Shown here: positions 12,131 through 25,500 of the stretch, piece by piece
Position numbering within the stretch: the first letter of the stretch is position 1
How the letters are laid out: each line of letters opens with the position of its first letter
Source of the DNA: Hymenolepis diminuta
Taxonomy: Eukaryota > Platyhelminthes > Cestoda > Cyclophyllidea > Hymenolepididae
Reading direction: 5' to 3'
Assembly (NCBI GenBank): GCA_900708905.1
Contig: CAADRB010000025.1
Span: forward strand, 133,909 to 197,908
Length of the DNA: 64,000 bases
Notes under the pieces: generated by a model
Told to the model about the DNA's origin: nothing
The model's database searches: none
What the model saw: the letters and a program-made list of their open reading frames with translations, nothing else
Position numbers and translations under genes: made by a program

Positions 12131-14460
12131 GGCATGTTCAACTATTTTCCCATCAAAGGATTCTGACCCCATTAAAGACGCTGAGATACTTTGCTGAGAT
12201 GATGATCTTGAAACCAAAATAATTACTCATCAGAACCTTCATTTTGTGACTTTTATCTTTTATTACTTGATGAGAATTGTGAAACACACAATTCTTCATT
12301 TTGTTGAATTGCTTTGAATTTAAAATAATTTTATGAAAGTACACATCCGGCAGCGCAAATATAAGAGGAGTTGTGCGGCCAATTTCTTCTTTATACGCTT
12401 ATTGTAGCCGGCAAGATTTTTAGGCTAAAAGGATTCATGAGGGTTCGATTAGTAGTCAATATTACTATTAGTATTAAATATATTGTGACATGTCTATTAA
12501 TTATTTAATTACTGGATTCAAAATTAAAATTTTGAAATAATTACACTAAAAGTCCCCCTTAATTATACCTTCTCGTTTTCATTTATAATTTCCAGGAAGT
12601 CAAAGATCATATTGCTGTAATTAAGTCCTCTTAATATGATGAGTTGGCTTTTATGAGTTTGAATTCGATTCCAGAAATTCGACATACGAGTTTACAAAAA
12701 TACCGACGTTGATGAACAAATTATCTCCTGACTGATTATTGAATTCCAATTTCTGTTATCCGCGTATCGCCGGAAGTCAACAAAAACGGTAGCTCTAACA
12801 ATTAAAATTAAAAAGGAACTTATGATTTTTATATCAAGTTTTGATCGGTTAAAATCCCATGAAAGATATTCAAATTCGTGTTTAAATTTATATCAAGTGA
12901 CTGAGATTTTAAATACGATATATGTCGAGATAATATAGAACTGGATCCTCACTACCCATGGTTTCCCAGAAACTCTGGTGTCAGGCAATAGAGTACAGTT
13001 TTATTCGACGCATTTCGAAGAATACTGTCGAGTTCGCATGCAGAGGCCGTCTCAGCCAATCAGGAGTCACTATCCCTGCAGCTTAGCGTTGTTTGTATTT
13101 AAGGGCCAAACTCGTGGACAGAGACTCATAAGGAGCTCTGTTCACAAAATAAAATTCTTGACATCTCATCGCCTACGGATCAATGAACCCTCTCTACTCA
13201 ACACCTTTCCTGTTCTTGCTACTTTGGGAGCAGCCTAGCTAATTTCGGGAGGAAATTTATAATAGAGGACTCTGCTAGACGCTATCTGGACTGCTTAGGA
13301 GGATTACCTAACTGCAGCAAAAAGGCTTATTGGTGTTGCATCCGCTACAATACTGCAAGCCAAGAATCATTGACAACAGAAAACAGCCAAGCAAAACGAT
13401 TTATCGACACGTTCAAAAGAACTCAACAAAATGGAGAAAGCGACGAAGGAAGTTATTCAAAAGTTCATACTCGCCTCCGTTTCATCCAACATGTAGCTTT
13501 CAGAAATTAGAAATCGACATTAATATATATATATACATATATAGGCTGGCATTCTCTAATAATTACATTTATTATTATTTTCATTCATTTTGATCTAATT
13601 TATTAATATCAAACATTAAATGCTAGACTAATCATTAATTAAAAGTTGGCAAATATTTTAATGTATTTTTCAGGAATAACATATTATTTCCATTTAGAAC
13701 AATAGTCGGGTTAATGAGTTGTCTGCACCAAATTTGAATAGAAAAATGAGCATGGATAAAGAACTTATAACCAATTTTACAAATTATTAAAGCACTGTTT
13801 AAGAATTCCGAAAGAAGATGTATTTTATTGCTTATGCGAAATTTAGAAACACAATAGCATTTTATTTCTAAAGATCATTTGATTTTCTGCATTCAATGAA
13901 CTTCAATATTTTAGGAGCAACTCAAATATTAGTTTAATCTTATTTATATTAAATAAAATAAATATTAGTTAACTATCATCAGTTCCAAGTGTAGCGCAAA
14001 AGAATTACGCCTAACATCATTAGAACAAGGGTTTATTCGTTTGATAATCAGGGTCAGATTGTAGCATGTAAATTAATTATGAATGTACATTTTTAATATT
14101 AGAACCAGGATTGTCTTTATAACTGCAAATACAAAATTAAATGAAGTTTTTGTGTTTAGATTTGGTATTTATAAAAATATTCGGCAATAAAACTTTTAGT
14201 TTTATATTTAAATTATTTTTAAACAAGCTCATGCTTTTAACAGCGAATATAATCAAAGCGAGTTGCTCAACGACATTGTGCTTGGCATATCGTTATAAAA
14301 AAATTTTAAATATGCTATTTCAATTTGTTTTTCGTAGCATTCAAAGTTAAATTCACTGATAATAAATTCGACTGTCTCGCTGAATGATTCTACAAATCGA
14401 TAATCAGAGAAGGAGTTGACTACTGGGCCGTGATGCAGATAATACCAGACTGTTCCGAAG
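12131..14460 (+). pseudogene. Decayed annexin paralogue, collinear exon relics
   Basis: Three relics occur in the same order as in the intact annexin. At 12131-12190 (exon 2) the frame reads STIFPSKDSDPIKDAEILC then a stop, against TIFPAEDFDPAKDAAEIC in the gene. At about 13795-13880 (exon 4) the DNA around ACACAATAGCATT matches and one frame gives NTIAF against DTIAF. At 14338-14460 (exon 8) it reads KFTDNKFDCLAE, stop, FYKSIIREGVDYWAVMQ, against RYATDKDDLLAEWFHRS and DDWALMQ. The exon 8 relic keeps an AG acceptor at 14336-14337 and a GT at 14461, but the Trp codon has become TGA at 14385-14387. A solo LTR at 13026-13349 sits between the exon 2 and exon 4 relics. Exons 3, 5-7 and 9 were not found with confidence. 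This is a non-functional duplicate. Confidence 0.78.
13026..13349 (+). mobile_element. Solo LTR, family B, copy 1, with 4-bp target duplication
   Basis: A 324-bp element starts TGTCGAG and ends GCTACA. It is flanked by the direct repeat ATAC at 13022-13025 and 13350-13353. It contains a TATA-like TATTTAA near 13096-13102. Related copies lie at 36795-37076 (plus) and 38221-38541 (minus). TG...CA ends, a short target duplication and a promoter-like box are the marks of an LTR left after recombination removed the internal part. Confidence 0.75.
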
Positions 14461-16544
14461 GTAGAGAAGTCTATTTGCCTTAACGCATTCTGTCACTCCT
14501 TAATGCTGAATTTTTAATTACTACTTAATTTAGAATTATTCTTTTAAAACTGAACTTAAATTTGTAAGTAGACTTGAATGCCTGTGTTGCTGCAGGTCTT
14601 CTCAATTCTGAATGAAGCGTCATCGAATGCACGCAGTAAGGATATTAGACACATAATAAGCTAGTTCAAAGTCAACAATAGTTAATCGGAAAATTATTCA
14701 ATGAGAAAAGTAGAATGAAATGGTAGGGCACGTTGCTCAGGTACAGGTTTATTTGAGTGTGGAACATAATTTCTGTACGAACCACATGGTGGAGACAAGC
14801 TTATCAGTAATAAAATAAACGAACAGAATGAATCGTGTGCCTATAAACTTACACGGAAATAAAAAAAAACAGTAGTAGAGGAAACTAAGAGCAATGTAAT
14901 CATTTAATTGTATTAGATTTTTCAGAATAACAACAGCACACTGAGCTCCAATAAGGGCAAATTTTCCTCCACCTTTTAATTAAGATTGACATTAAAAATG
15001 TGAAGGCTGCCTATTTGAATACTTCGGAATGGCTACTGATAATTACAAACGATTGCCAATAAACTCGTTGGTTACCAGTTGACCTATGCTATTTGACATA
15101 CAAATGTTAAGACAATTAATGTGCTGTTAAAGAACAATTATTCTCGCTGTACTTAGCACTGTTTCTTATGATGACCTTGTGATTTTTGTTCGTTAATTAG
15201 CATTCATAATTTTAAATTGCTAATCACTGAGAAGAATTAAATGAACTAGATAGAAATATGCGTTATTTTTGCGTTTCGGTCATCCATAAACAACATGATT
15301 TAAATTCTGCCGGTACAGTGCGTTTGACAGTGTGATTAATACACAGAGTATGCAAATCATATAAGTGAATTTAAATTGGCCATACAAATTACCCTGAGAT
15401 TTAAATATCCAGAATATTTCCTTACAAATAGAAGACGCAGCGAAATTAAATAATTAGCAGATTATCACCAAATATTTTGATGGAAACTGTGATGCGTTGA
15501 ACTAAAGTGGAAAATACGAAAAGTAAAAAATTATTGACCTTAAAAAATTCAACAAAACTTTAATGTTAACCAAATTTCATGCATTTTGGAAAAAAATATG
15601 CGTTGCAGAAAACTATTAAAGTGGGTTAAGATAAAATAATGCTACAGTGAAGGAGGACTGCTCGCTAAACAAAAGCTCTGGAAGGTAAAGTAATGGACGT
15701 TAACGGCGAAGAGGCGTCTCACTGATAAAGGTAGGGTCGCACAAATATCCATTGTGAAAATAAGTGATAATTAAATGGTTTTAAATATAGTATTCGGTAG
15801 GTGTGTTAGTCGTGCAAATACAGAATTATGTAAAGGAATTAAGCAACAATGACGTTTAAGAGGGCAACAGAAGAAATAAGATAATAAATTGTCCTAACAT
15901 TATGGACTTAAAGTGATTATTAGTTTAATCACACACTAATCTCTAATATCTTTTTCCTAATATAATAAAATTACCATAGATGTAGGGAGATATCATTTAT
16001 TAATTTAAAGAGGTGTATGTATAATGTCATGGTAAAACGGAATGAGTTATTTAAATAATGTAGAAGGCGAATATTATAAAATCACAAACATTTTGACGAA
16101 TGATGCATTATTCAAGGTTACTGATTAACAAAATTCTATCATGAAGCAAAACGTTAGTTGCAAATACATAATATTAAAATATTATAATTATTTACAATTA
16201 TGTTATAATTCTTACGAATAAATTGTTAAAATTATAAATTTTAAAATGTCTTAAAATCATCTGAATTTGTTTTCTATCTCTTGTAAAATCACCGCAACCA
16301 ATCATTTTACGAACTTGTTTTGATTTTGCAGCGGTTTTGTAAGATAAGCTTTAACAGTTAGTATATGGTGTAGGGTGAGTCCAACGTATTTGATTATAAT
16401 GTATTTTCATTTTGAGATTTTATTTTGTGAAATTAGGCATAAAATATTTAGTCTTTTATTTTATTGATGCGGGTCAGTTTGGTGTAGTGTAAATCTGCTC
16501 ACACAACTTAAAAATACAATTTATTATTTAGTACTTTAATTCAA
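14461..16544. other. Intergenic spacer upstream of the CEP350-like gene
   Basis: AT-rich, stop-dense sequence with no recognised gene. A weak similarity to the last annexin exon near 14600-14640 is too poor to claim. The promoter of the gene starting at 16545 should be here; no clear core element was identified. Confidence 0.5.
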
Positions 16545-19500
16545 ATGAGCCAACGTCAAGGGAATTCTAAGGATAACCGTAAAATCCTCATTAATTCATC
16601 ACAACCTCGAAGCGTAAACGAATGCTCTCGTACATTAATGTCGAATTTTCGAGGAGCGACAAGTGGGATGGCTTCTTTAGAAGAATCTAATAATACTGCG
16701 GGAGAAGCATATCGTAATGAACTTCGGGAGCTTGTTAAGCGTCAAAAGCAAGAACGTGCTTTGAAGATGAGAGAGAAAGAGGAGAAGGAAAAAGAACGCA
16801 GTCGAAAAATTGCTGAAAATTTAGCAGCAATCGAAGAAGAGGCCAGAAAAGCTGCCAAACTTTCTTTAAATGCAAGAAAGAGAACTCCTTCATCCTCTAA
16901 GCGTAAAGTGAGTCTCAGTAAATCTTTTTTTCTTTTAACGTTTATGTTATTATTATTTGGATATCTATATCATAGGTTTCCAGTAGTGTAGTTATTAAAA
17001 ATGGAAATATTTCTGACGATGAAATTCCGACGGAGTGTGTACAAAGAGCATCCGAGCTTTTAGCTGAAAATACGAAGCACTTATTCAAACCTCAAAATCA
17101 AGTCCCAAGTGTATTATGCCCATCTAGTCGATCCCAACGTCCTACGGTTTCCACTGTAACGAAGTTTCAAGAAAGCAAAGCCAACCCAATAGAAATATCT
17201 ACCTCCTTGTACAAAAGCTATCCCGAAGCCTGTCTTCCTAAAACACCTACCTCAAAGGCACAGTCTTCTCTTTCTTATGATGCGATTGTTTCAAAGAGTA
17301 AGTTTTTTCATTATTGATTATTTGCTCAATAATTTTAGGTCTTCCATCGAAAAGTCGATCAACTAAATCTGCCAATGGATTTGGCGTTCAGGTGAATTTA
17401 CATGAACCGGTTCATTTTGAGAAGTAAGGTCACATTTTTAAATTGTTCTTTGGATTTTTATCAATATCTGAAATCTTAACTTTCGATTTGTCTTAATTTA
17501 GCGTGAATTTGAGTACGTTTTGCGAACTTAACCGCCTAATATTTCACTTTCTAAAAGATTAACTATATGAAGTCACTAACATAAATATTGGATATTTAAT
17601 TTCGGTGTTTGATTATGTGAAAAGCAGTTTAGAATGTCCTTAAAACGCCTTCCTATACAATATTTTTATCTAATTTGATCTGATTTTATTGTTATACCTA
17701 AGTAAAGAAAATTTTCGCTGACTTAACTGTCTTATTGTTAACGTCCTTGTAGAAAAACAGCAGCTTTTTTGAGCTTCTATTATCGGGATTAAGAGTAGAG
17801 AAGTAATTTCTGGTCTCTAAACTCTCAATCCTGTTTGCCAGGCTGTTTGGGCAATTTAATCACTATGGTCGCACAGGTGGGTACTTGACCCACGATCTCT
17901 GACTTATCTGAATTGCAGGTTAATCGCTTCATCATCATTAATCACATCGAATTGATTTTATTAGTCTGCACTTTGGTGTTAGTGAAATCATGAGTGAGAG
18001 TTCGATCACGACATTTGATTTCTACTTTTTAGGCATGCTGAAGTCATATCTTCTTGGAAGGATGCTGAAAGTGAACAAGCTCGACTGAAGGCTCGACTCT
18101 GCGTCAGTAGAACTCGAAGATTAGTTCATCTGCAAGCTGAAGATGAAGATGGAACGGACATTAATGGTAAGTTAGTGATTACTTATAGAACCTCTGCTAG
18201 TCTGACCAGCTTATGTAGAAATTTTAGAAATGAATTTTGGTTAATTCAGTTAAATTCAAGGTTTAAGTGTTTTTTAATTTCATTTAGTTTAAATGTAAAG
18301 TTAACCATTAGTTTACTAATCAAATATATTTCCTTGGGATTAATTAATTATTAATTAATTAATATTAATTAATTCATATACGACTGAATCCTCCAAAGAA
18401 AGCACAATTGGTTTTGCTGGAAGTTGGCTGTGTTCGTGGAACTGTGATCTTTCCTGTGATGCTTAAATAAATATTCTCATGCGATTAGAAGAACTAAATT
18501 TATTCTCCCTGTTTTAAAATAAATGTTTGATTGGCTTTATTGTGAAAATGGTAGACTTTTTTTCATGTTTAACTTGTCGTAGTTAATAATTTAGTTCCCA
18601 TTAGCTCCTGGCAATTGGGAAAAAATTACTTGTATGAACAGGCGTTGATACTTTCGTTTAGGCTTTGCATGTTTTGCTCTTATGGGTTGTTGCCTTATCT
18701 ATGTATCTAATTTCTTGTTTTAGATGATAAAATCGATACTTCAGAATCGTCTTCAGTCTCCTCAGACAGCAGTATATGTGATCAGGATCCGGCAAACAAA
18801 ACTCTTACACCAAATGATCACGAGGGTAAATCTAACGGAACTTCATTAAAATCCCTTCTTAATAATCACATGGAGCAAGTTAACAAGCGAAAAGTAGAAC
18901 ACGATCCAATGCGCTTCATGGAAGTCTACAAGACGAAGCATCAACAGCAGACAGCTAATGGAGATGTGGATATCGATTCAGATGTCGACAAAACTAGTAA
19001 CGCAGCGTCAACTCTTCCGGCAAGTATGGTTGAAGAGAGCCGAACAATGCTGCATCAGCATATTGCCGAATTGGAGATGACGAGTCAAGTATCAATGGCT
19101 GGTGGTGGTGGTGGTGTAAGGGGTCGGGGAATGACACGAGTTGATCAGCTGAAGGAGATGAAGAATCAGGCTGTGTCTCCTATTGTCTTTCCGGGTGGAG
19201 GTCGAGCCCCAGTCACTCTTACTCAGACTTTTACTCAGAGGAGTTACACAACTACCACCGGTGCTGCTGCTCATTTTATACCTGGTGAGTTCTGCTTGGA
19301 AATTGTACCTGGTATTATTACTATTACCATTGGTAAGCAAAGTTTGGAATCTTCAATTTGGAAGCATCTAAAACATGAATCAGTTTATTTAAGTGAGGTG
19401 GGTCGAGTAGACAATTCAGTGTATTAAGAGTCTGACCCCATTAAGTCATTTGCTTTTTATTTTATAGGTAAAGTTAATTTCGTCACCATTTAATGATCCA

Positions 19501-22500
19501 AAGTTCAAATTGCAGGATCTGTGGGTCTAGATTAGAGATTGATAGTTATCCGCACTATTCAGAGTTATCTGTCGGTTGGTGATAAATTTTTCGTATAATC
19601 AACATTTTCTGATTGGGAATCAAACGGGTAATTTTGAACCCGTATCACAAATGAGAATTAGTTAAAGAGACGAGTGACTTTTAAGGTGTTTTATTTTAAG
19701 GAAAAAACTCCAGAAATTTATTGAATTTATACAATGAGAATAATTGAGTATTTTCCTTAATTTATTCTTTTTCATAAGAGTTAAAATTTTTCTCTTTGAG
19801 GTCTCTTAAATCATCCACTTTGGGGAACTGTTTTTTATGCTTATAGTGCTTAACCAGGGATAACAGTGGAAGAGTTTAAATGAGGGGTCAATATGGAGGG
19901 AGTAGGTAATAAGTACAAGATATAAGTGAAGGGCTTAGAAAAGGCATAGGCTCATTTAAATTCTGGGGTCATTAGGTTGTCTAACGTTTACTTAATGGGC
20001 ATAGTTATAATCTATGGATCTAACGTTCAAATTGCAGAATCTGTCTCCTTTTTGTTGTCCGCAATGTTTAAAGTCGAGTAGTCCGTAAATTAGATTGAGT
20101 GGTTTATTATGTTCTTCATGAAGGAATTGTTTTCCGATTCGGGGAGAGTTGGCTAAATCCATGAACCCTGATAATTCGAATTGTCTCTTGATTTTTCTGG
20201 TTTCATTGTTATCCTTAATTTTCTTATCAGGAGTGAAAAGTCGTAGGATTTTTCTATGTGGATTTAGTTTGAGGTCTTTCATACCTAGATATGAGATCGC
20301 GTATGTATTTATGTATGTGTCCTTGAAATTTTGCAATAAGTTCGCTTTTTATTAACTTAAATTTGAGCACAGAATTTGAATTTTTAAAATTAATTAGGAA
20401 ATTGTGTTCAGTTAGACGACACCCTATCCATCATTATTCTTTGTAATACCTAAAAGTTCTGTGATACATGCAATAGTATGTCCTGTAGTAAAGAATATGC
20501 TATCCATTTGTCTATTATATTATAGTAAGCGCCAATACAAAAAGGATACAATTTTCATGAAAAATCGACTGAAATCGGGTAAGGCATGAAGGACAAGGAA
20601 TTGGGAAGATATCGAGTACATAGACCATAAAGAGTTTTACTTCCTTTGATTTTTGAACCCGAGTTTTACTTTACCACTTAACGTTCCAAAATTTGTATTC
20701 TATGTTAGCGAATTCTTGTCCATGATGCCCAGCACTTGTTGATCAGCAAATTAATCAGGGTGGTCGGTTCCACCACGTCAGTGTTCTTATATAATCCTCT
20801 TCAATTTAATACCCTTAGTTAAGATTACTAATCAACATTAGGATAGTGGTGTTAGATGAAGGTAATGAGTAAACAACGTGAGTTAAGCAAATATTGAAAT
20901 TGCATCAATAATTAATGCAAGATACCGACTCAGTTAGATGCAAACATTAAAATGGTTGGTGACTACGTCTAGTAGAAAATGAATTGTTCAGATTTGGTCG
21001 ACCTGCTTATCTGGTTTATTCCTATATATCTGATCTGATCTTGTTTACCGTTCGAAAGGGTTGTATTTAGGCCAGCGACTTGTTGCCTTTATTTTACTAT
21101 GCGTATTATCCCGTTTTGGGACCTCATTTTAACCTGGTTCAAATTTATTAGGTTCCTGATTGTTGCTAATAAAGTCAGCATATATTGCAGTAAATCAGAC
21201 CTCCTTGCAAGAGCAGTTTTTGAATATTATGCGCGTTGGTGGCATAGAGGTCACCACTACACCTATCACCTGGTGTATATTTACTAAATTTGAGGTCATC
21301 GATTCGGTATTCGTCAATGTGCATTTAGTGAACGGCTGTATCAATTGAATTGGTCGATAATTTCGAAGAGTTTGTGCTAAAAAGAGTTGTGGTGATTGTT
21401 GTAGGCTATAAAAGCATTCATTGAATAAATGCAAAATTGTAGAGATATAGATGGTCTCTTTTTTAATAAACTGTACAAGATTTCAGCTGTTAAAGCTTGC
21501 CAGATAAAGACATGAAAACAATATGAATTAGTTTTTTCTTCTCCTAAGGCAATGGCAGCATTTATACCTTGGAAACTTAATTTATATTGAAATTTGACGC
21601 AGCTTAGATTACACAATTATTGTGAAGGAATTTATTTTCTTTAAGTTCCATGGAACCTTTGCATCGTTCAAATTGCTTTTATTTTTCCACTGAGAAAATT
21701 TGGAACGTTTGGAAGTATATTAAAGTAGCTTTAATCCCAAGTCAAGCCACTTTTGAAATCTGATTGAGTTAGACTAACAAGGTGACCACAGCCTTCAACA
21801 AAGTGTTGGATTGGAAAAATGTGTAATGGAGAATTGGGAATGACTGTGAAAGTTTGAAGGAATAGGAGGTGGAAGTGGGAGGAAAGAAGGGAACGTCCGT
21901 GCTGAGCTGGAGCAGTCCGGATTGTGAGAAACAAGCAAAATAAGGTACGATAAGGTAGTCAACCAATTTTGCGTCCTGAAAGTTAGGATAAATCCAAAGG
22001 TTAATGGGCGGGCAACATATAGAGGCTGGGCAGACCTATGAGTCACGGTGCGCAGGTCCCACTATCTCTATATCTGACCTCTAAGCGACATAAACTGTTT
22101 ACTGTTAGTTTTTTCTTCTCTAGATCACAGTCAAATGACTACAGCCGCTGATTCTCTTATGGACGCCGCAGCAAATAACCACTACCTTCAATATGGAATA
22201 GGTGCAGACGCCTCCAGCCCTAATCCTCTTGATATGCCATCAACCCTTGAAGTTACTACCGCATTCGGTGAAATGATTGATAAACAGCCGGAGCCGTTCA
22301 AAGGGTAAAAAAGTTTTGCTGCTCTTGTCGAGGACACACTTTATTTAAATGTTTATAGGTCAAGTTAGAAGTTACCTTCATTTGTTTAGGTAATTTCGTG
22401 TTTACTTAATGTTGTAAATCGATTATGTGACTGCAGACTTAGGTTTAACTTTACCTACTTATTTTCGATATAAGTAGCATAAATCAGTAACATTAGTAGT

Positions 22501-25500
22501 ACATTCTTCTTGGCTAACAAACACAAGAATTTCCCGTATTGGTAGAAACCATCACTTCTATGATCAAATAAAATAAACTAGATCATTTTCCTCAACTGCT
22601 TTCGTTTTGAGTAATAATGTATGTATTTTCTTGATTGTAGCATGCTGCAACAACGAGTTTCCGATTTGAATGCGCGGCGTCGTGAGGCTGAGATGCTGAT
22701 CAATCTAGCCAAAAAGTTGGAACGTGAAGAGCAGAAGGTATTTCTCCTCGAAAATATGGCTGTCAAGGCCCTCACCCAGAAGCAAAACTTGCGACAGCCA
22801 CTGAAAGCTCTTGCGCATGCTGTTGAGGCATCGAGTTCTTCGTCTCGATCAACTCCAGAGGTGTAAGTGATGTTTTTAATGTTAGAAAATTGATGACGCG
22901 ATAATTTTAAGAGGGCTAACACTAATTCATTCTCTTGAGTAAATGATTGTGAATACACAATCATTTAAGAGATGTTTGCAAGTTTAATCTCCACCACTAT
23001 CTCCGCTAGTCATGAACTCATCAATTTTGATGAATCAGCCATGGGTTTAAGAGAATCATGTCCCCAAGATTCTTCAAAATTGTTGCTGTGTCGCATTCGA
23101 TCGGTTTCAGTAATTTTGAGGATTTTTCAAAGAAGGCAGATATAATTAAACTGTATGTGATGTGCATTATTGTGGGTTGCACTGAGTTCAAGCTCGCTAT
23201 TTATATATTTCCCATTGCGGTTTAAGGTATTTCCCAAATTTGATTTTGTTATTTTCATTCCTTCTTTTATAAACTTTTGCGCGTCTTTTCGTTAATTAAA
23301 TGGCCTATCCGAAACCGTTTTACTATGATTATTGAATGTTTTCAGTGATTTTGCACTGATAATTATTTATCTCCAAGTGGTTATTTTAGATTTCATTTAC
23401 CTCGAGTTCTTCTTTTCTCTTTATTCGCTATAGGGATTTGTAGGTGGTCATAGTTATTCGAAATTTCATTTTGCTATATTTCACCAACTCAACAAGTTTA
23501 CTCACTTAGAATTCCGCTATTCACCTCATACAAGTTTTAGGTTTCAGGCTATATTGCGCATATTTAAGACTAATCTCCGAAATTGCGTATTCCCTTTCTC
23601 GATGTTAATTTTAATGACGGGTTGATCAAATTGTGTCCTAGTTTAATGGCTTAAAGTGAATAATATTGTGAAGATCATATTTCTTTCGAAGACACTTATT
23701 AATTCATAAAAGTTTTAATCATGGCAAGGAGGGTAATCATTAATAATTTAGCACCTTTTTTTTTCGAACTCTAACATATTTGAAATAGGAATGAGCTTTT
23801 TTAGGTGCTAAAACTTTTGTGTTCTCCCCTTCAACTAGAATCTTAATCGGAGTAATTGGTATAAATGGATTGATTTCAATACTGTAGTAAAATTCCAAAT
23901 ATTTGTTTTCGCTCCACCTACTTACAATATCCTTGGGATTTCACTGATAAGGTGGAATGTTATCTATGTATAATTTGGATGGTATGAGTTTATAAGGCGT
24001 GGTGCAGAGTGAAGTTAGAAGATATCGGTCCAAAAGATTCAGTGCGATTCTGGTCCTCTTTGTTCACAAGTCCCTGGCTGAAATTCGGCTGTAAGCAGCC
24101 TAGATTGAACACTCATTTTTACAATAATATATTATTGTATTCATGTATTCCATTAGCCAACTCTTTTTCATTTGACCTGTACTGTTTTATGTGATTGAAT
24201 GATGGTGTTTATACCCTTTTTCGCCGATCAATAATGGTAACTTAATATGATCCAATTTGTTTCTTCAAAATCAAATTGTCGTATTAAATACGCAACTGCG
24301 TAATTATTTTTCAATTTCGGTCGTTTCTTCTGCATTTATGTCGTACAAGATTTTTCACCTTATGTGTAGACATCTGATTATTTATGTGTGGTTTCTCTTC
24401 TAGAGTGACAGAGGATCCTTTTCCATCGGCTGTGATTCCTCCATCCCAACAATCTTCCACCTCCACTGTTATTGTTCAACTTCCACCCGAAGAATTGCAA
24501 CCCGAATCTCGGGTGGATTCTCCAGCTTCCACTGTATTCGTGTCTTCCGTTGAGGGAGAGGTTCAAACAGATATTTCCTCCGCAGCAACTGACAACCTTT
24601 CATCTATACCCTCCTCCCCGGTTCCCGATCAACCACCAGTTTCCTTATCCAGCGACTTGGGTAAGCTTATTTTCATTTACCGAAAACTATTTCGGTAGTG
24701 TATTTCACAATACTGCTCACGCTCTCCATTTCATAACTGGTTGCTCAGCAATGTAAACTTCATTATCGAATCTTTTCCCGTCTGAATTTTTTTAGCCAAT
24801 TCTGCGAGAATGCAATTTTTCCTTACGCTTTGTCTTATTTAATGGGGATTTATAGCTATTTGATACGCAATTATGAAAGTAATGAACTATGGAGTTTGTT
24901 TAAAATTACTCAAGCTATGTTCTTCAAACTTCTTTGGATTCAGTTCGGCGTTATAAAACTACTGAATAACCTTTCCACACCCTTTTAAGACCACTTATCA
25001 TGCAATGTACTAATGAGTTATTCGTAAAACTAACCGTCTCTGATCTTCCATTTAGCGAACCTCCATCTACGAGAACAACTTTTCGTGAGCACAGATTGCA
25101 CTGCACAATCCCAGCCTCTACCTGATATTCAAAGAACACAAGATTTATTTACTCCAATTTTGTCCACCGCTAGTCCACGAAAGGCTCCCCTTATTGCCAA
25201 ACATGCTGCTTCCCCTATTAACTCCCCAGTTTCCTCTCTTGTTCGACTAACGGCCGACAGTCTCAGCGTCTCCTCTGATCTCGATTTAGCTGCTTCCCTA
25301 GATGCTAGACTAAAAATCCTTAATCAGGATCTTGAAAGGCAGCAACGTCTTCTGAATCAAATCCAATCCCAAAAGAAGCAGGCAAAAAATAAAGACAGTC
25401 TACTTCGATTGGAGGCTACTCTTGAGCATCACCAGAAGGTTAGTTATTATTTCTCTCTACTTACACTTTATAAGTAGGATTGTTGTCATCATTTTTATGC

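Noticed and set aside
14600..14645. A relic of the last annexin exon after the exon 8 relic
   Set aside because: Only scattered base matches and several stops; not distinguishable from chance.
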